Positions 23,401 through 24,803 of a stretch of 24,803 nucleotides of DNA are shown here, piece by piece. The notes beneath the pieces were generated by a model, which saw only the letters and a program-made list of their open reading frames with translations, was not told the origin of the DNA and made no database searches. Source of the stretch: Sergeia podlipaevii (lineage: Eukaryota > Euglenozoa > Kinetoplastea > Trypanosomatida > Trypanosomatidae); assembly GCA_030849805.1 (NCBI GenBank), contig JASANZ010001941.1, positions 1,270-26,072 on the forward strand. Reading direction: 5' to 3'. The first letter of the stretch is position 1; every line of letters starts with the position of its first letter. Both the position numbers and the translations under genes were made by a program.

Positions 23401-24534
23401 CCGCTGCCGCTGAATTTTACGGCGCAGGTGCGGAGGGATCGGAGAGTGGCCGGTGCTGTCGCTTGCTGTGCCGACGCGGAGCTCCTCAAAATAGGAAGCC
23501 AGCAAGCTCTCAGTGTCGCTGTCCATACTACTCATAAAGCCGGCATACACAGGCATACAAAAATTAGGGCAGCTGGTTGTTGACACCCGGTTCAGGGATC
23601 GCTCGACTTTAGCAATGCAGAGAGAAGGCGAGCGGCAGACCGGTGTAGCACTCCGCTTGTCCCGAGCCGCACAGCTCTTGGCATTATTCCCCTTTAGATT
23701 GTCATCGGCTGCACCACATCGATGATCAGCAGCAGCAGCAGCGGCAGCAGAGTAAGAGTTGATCCGCACTTCTGGCACAGATGCCGACCTGAGATGCGCG
23801 CGACTACGAATGCTCCTCAAGTTGACGCTGTTATGACGCCCCGCCTCGCAACTTGGTTGAAGTGTAAAAAGAGCGTCGCTCGCAGCAGATCCGTCGATGT
23901 GGGAGGTATTGTGCTCTGCGGGCATGGCCATTTCCTCTCTCGACATGCTCGCAGCATTCACCATCGTTGTTGGCTCATAGACCAGCTGCCTAGAAGAAGG
24001 AAGATCCTGGGTTGTCGCTCTAGTCGGTAGAGTGTGCCGGCGCACCCGGTGACTTGGCGTATTCTGCGCCTGTGACGTCGAGGAAGCGACGCTGGCAATC
24101 GGGGTCGAAGGAATACTCGTGTTGGGTGAAGTCTGCCCGCCTTCAGCAGCAGCTGCTGCTAAGACCAAAATTGACTTGTTCGTCAATGAAGCGGCTTCTA
24201 TCGCAGGTCCCACAGACTGACGCGGCGAAGTACCACGACTGCCTTCATGACTGCCTTTTCCGTTATCGTCACTGCCCCACTTTGAACCACACGCATGCTG
24301 AAAGCGTCCGCTCGCACTGGCGTTCATAGAATTTGGGCTCGAGAGAAGCGACGCACGGAAGCGACGTGATTCAGACGCGGGAGCACTTTCGCCATTGAGG
24401 TGGAACAACGTGGAGTTGATGAACTGTGGAGTGCCAGCGGCGCTGATGCTACTATGAGGGCTGCTGCCTCTGGGATCAGACAGGTTGTTCCGTCGTCGCG
24501 ACGAACTCGAACGTGTCTGGCGAGTGGTACTCAT
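20452..24534 (-). CDS. FCP1/SCP-like (NLI-interacting-factor type) HAD phosphatase with long disordered arms, 1360 aa
   Basis: The sequence shows an HAD phosphatase core at about residues 860-1090. It opens with FDLDETL (nucleophile Asp867, acid Asp869), followed by a LRPG helix motif. The second motif is LWTASVRNVALP (Trp976). A YTKDLRRLGR stretch then leads into VIVENAP. This order matches small CTD phosphatases of the FCP1/SCP family, which remove phosphate from Ser/Thr, classically on the RNA polymerase II CTD. Here the substrate is unknown. Two oddities: about 60-70 extra residues, partly poly-Ala, sit between the RPG helix and the WTAS strand, and the usual DNSP is ENAP. Residues 1-850 are Ser/Thr/Pro-rich with proline runs (PPPPRR) and look disordered. 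A second short hydrophobic conserved-looking block (FRPLLALCITAFLRNHAYV) follows the core and a glutamine run. The first ATG was taken as start; a splice-type AG abuts it. The fold is secure; the biological role is not. Confidence 0.9.
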   Translation of the reverse strand: MSTTRQTRSSSSRRRNNLSDPRGSSPHSSISAAGTPQFINSTLFHLNGESAPASESRRFRASLLSSPNSMNASASGRFQHACGSKWGSDDNGKGSHEGSRGTSPRQSVGPAIEAASLTNKSILVLAAAAAEGGQTSPNTSIPSTPIASVASSTSQAQNTPSHRVRRHTLPTRATTQDLPSSRQLVYEPTTMVNAASMSREEMAMPAEHNTSHIDGSAASDALFTLQPSCEAGRHNSVNLRSIRSRAHLRSASVPEVRINSYSAAAAAAADHRCGAADDNLKGNNAKSCAARDKRSATPVCRSPSLCIAKVERSLNRVSTTSCPNFCMPVYAGFMSSMDSDTESLLASYFEELRVGTASDSTGHSPIPPHLRRKIQRQRWRERERIRRRLHPGTRKMRGTSLLRHSLSGGSTLGSLATSPRGSSSHGSSHRCPTDNDSFDNALSFDVYAGNDCVEYASPTPISTSLPENTSSRSIPEHSSASMLTGSSSALAPPQSTRTHRPIPQKVFAAPPRQSGEVGAEGEEEVTAPLPLSSSSAVAVRQSPGTGAQKGKSKARDAAMASSPVDKSQVPKTNCMPMNRVKEGKEQKKQQSSVMAETRSSLLKKSIAKSPKTNEAAATKVKERPLQRESTQVLIAAEEVVRTTQSMTDAPDKTQTSATTTPVDGNGAAATKGKDGSLTVENSKIFKHAPHKRTSLRMLPRVVSQPVPVTTQGTPFPPPLRSSIIRTGPTTMGTHSTMGPPPPRRTKPAVTADQASFDSSMTTTPATTTGAGGSSAWSSSVLACTSSKDPVGPKSSCPPSSAVQPQHQQKGGGCAFSRMIPIRDMHLENGELEYLLPPPATGHISRQYLLPDLANAQERENTITVVFDLDETLCNNRRMGPPLLRPGAIALLKKLRGLGPSPGYKTTESNTKRASVRLYDDAFKHTGLAREAGMPATNNPVDCALNGTAGSIAKKNAAAAAALATGALGVRVEIVLWTASVRNVALPVVSRLDPDFDIFDQTIYRDLRWYREVAYTKDLRRLGRLMDRVVIVENAPMSVSLNRTHSILVNDFVRNRNDRQLFVVQTVLEEWITRVNKFVSKLPPLAPVSRAPSVGWERSQKHSPQQQQQLEQDAKAALPLAMNNNSSGINMAASSTSSFPRLPTCGGGGGSGKVTSPTAATSPQFRPLLALCITAFLRNHAYVVPSTNYIRLSALREVLGRFPNNESFSYDASITGHQGSPSRDGGGTVGKHGPQTMPSEGVARASRGCFASPNSFPSAPPPPVPSARRAGSPGASMPASPTNTVNSSRASPTISSSPTRVACTTITTPTVLVTSVSRRQVPSNSATPLAASSSLMRSASESALDITKTERRAVVASLTAQ
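21207..21226. repeat. CTG/CAG run coding for glutamines in the phosphatase C-terminal arm
   Basis: A short CTG repeat (CAG on the coding strand) encodes five consecutive Gln just after the phosphatase core. It is a likely length-variable site among strains. Confidence 0.7.
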
Positions 24535-24582
24535 CTAAATATGTATGTAAAGACCAAAAAAAGAAAAGAAAAAAAAAGAAGG
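24535..24582 (-). promoter_or_regulatory. Putative trans-splice acceptor of the HAD phosphatase gene
   Basis: On the coding strand an almost pure C/T tract (24582 down to 24555) is followed about 20 nt later by TTTAG, and that AG directly touches the ATG at 24534. It is the first AG after the tract. If used, the mRNA would carry only the spliced leader before the start codon. Another T-run followed by AG lies further upstream near 24620-24640 and could be the real site. Confidence 0.5.
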
Positions 24583-24803
24583 TCCTCGGTAATAAATAAT
24601 AAGTTAAGGTAAAGGAGACTCCAGAAAAAAAAAAATCCACAAGTGACAATGTATATATACAAAAAAGGATCTCCTGACTATAAAGAAAAAAAAAACTATA
24701 AAAGAATAAACAAACAAAATGGCCAACACGCAACAAATATATATCTCTACCTATAAATAACTATATATACAACTATGTAGATAACTATGTATATATATAT
24801 ATA
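24583..24803. other. A/T-rich upstream intergenic sequence with a TA-rich end
   Basis: This stretch holds A-runs on the plus strand and, from about 24738 to the window end, TA-rich simple sequence. No gene is seen. It probably contains the 3' end of the next upstream transcript outside the window. Confidence 0.5.

Overview
The window looks like nuclear DNA of a trypanosomatid (kinetoplastid protist). All seven intact protein genes and one pseudogene lie on the minus strand. They read right to left with no visible introns or promoters. They are separated by A-rich gaps of 0.3-1.3 kb (T-rich on the coding strand), and most starts are preceded by a pyrimidine tract followed by the first AG. This is the layout of a polycistronic unit processed by spliced-leader trans-splicing. 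All stops fit the standard code. I cannot name the genus.

In transcription order the genes are: (1) a 1360-residue protein with an FCP1/SCP-type HAD phosphatase domain inside long low-complexity arms; (2) a 1546-residue unrecognised protein with a mitochondrial-type N-terminus; (3) a broken, mosaic copy of a 2,4-dienoyl-CoA reductase gene; (4) the intact bacterial-type 2,4-dienoyl-CoA reductase (FMN, 4Fe-4S, FAD/NADPH; fadH-like); (5) a 658-residue protein with a putative, catalytically degenerate AlkB-like domain; (6) an 827-residue unrecognised, probably mitochondrial protein; (7) a 393-residue membrane-anchored member of the Sulfotransfer_4-like family with degenerate cofactor motifs; (8) a 418-residue probable nuclear protein with a SAP-like segment and a C-terminal winged-helix-like end. 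The first 1.2 kb hold no convincing gene.

The genes do not form an obvious pathway, which is usual for kinetoplastid units. Two themes stand out. First, the tandem fadH pair records a sharp-edged gene-conversion event: 642 bp in the pseudogene match the intact gene at about 99% without a gap, while the flanking pseudogene sequence is either much more diverged or missing. Six of the seven differences are silent. Second, two proteins appear to keep an enzyme fold while losing its key residues (the AlkB-like and sulfotransferase-like proteins), and the phosphatase has a conserved Asp replaced by Glu. I found no mobile element, CRISPR array, tRNA or rRNA gene.
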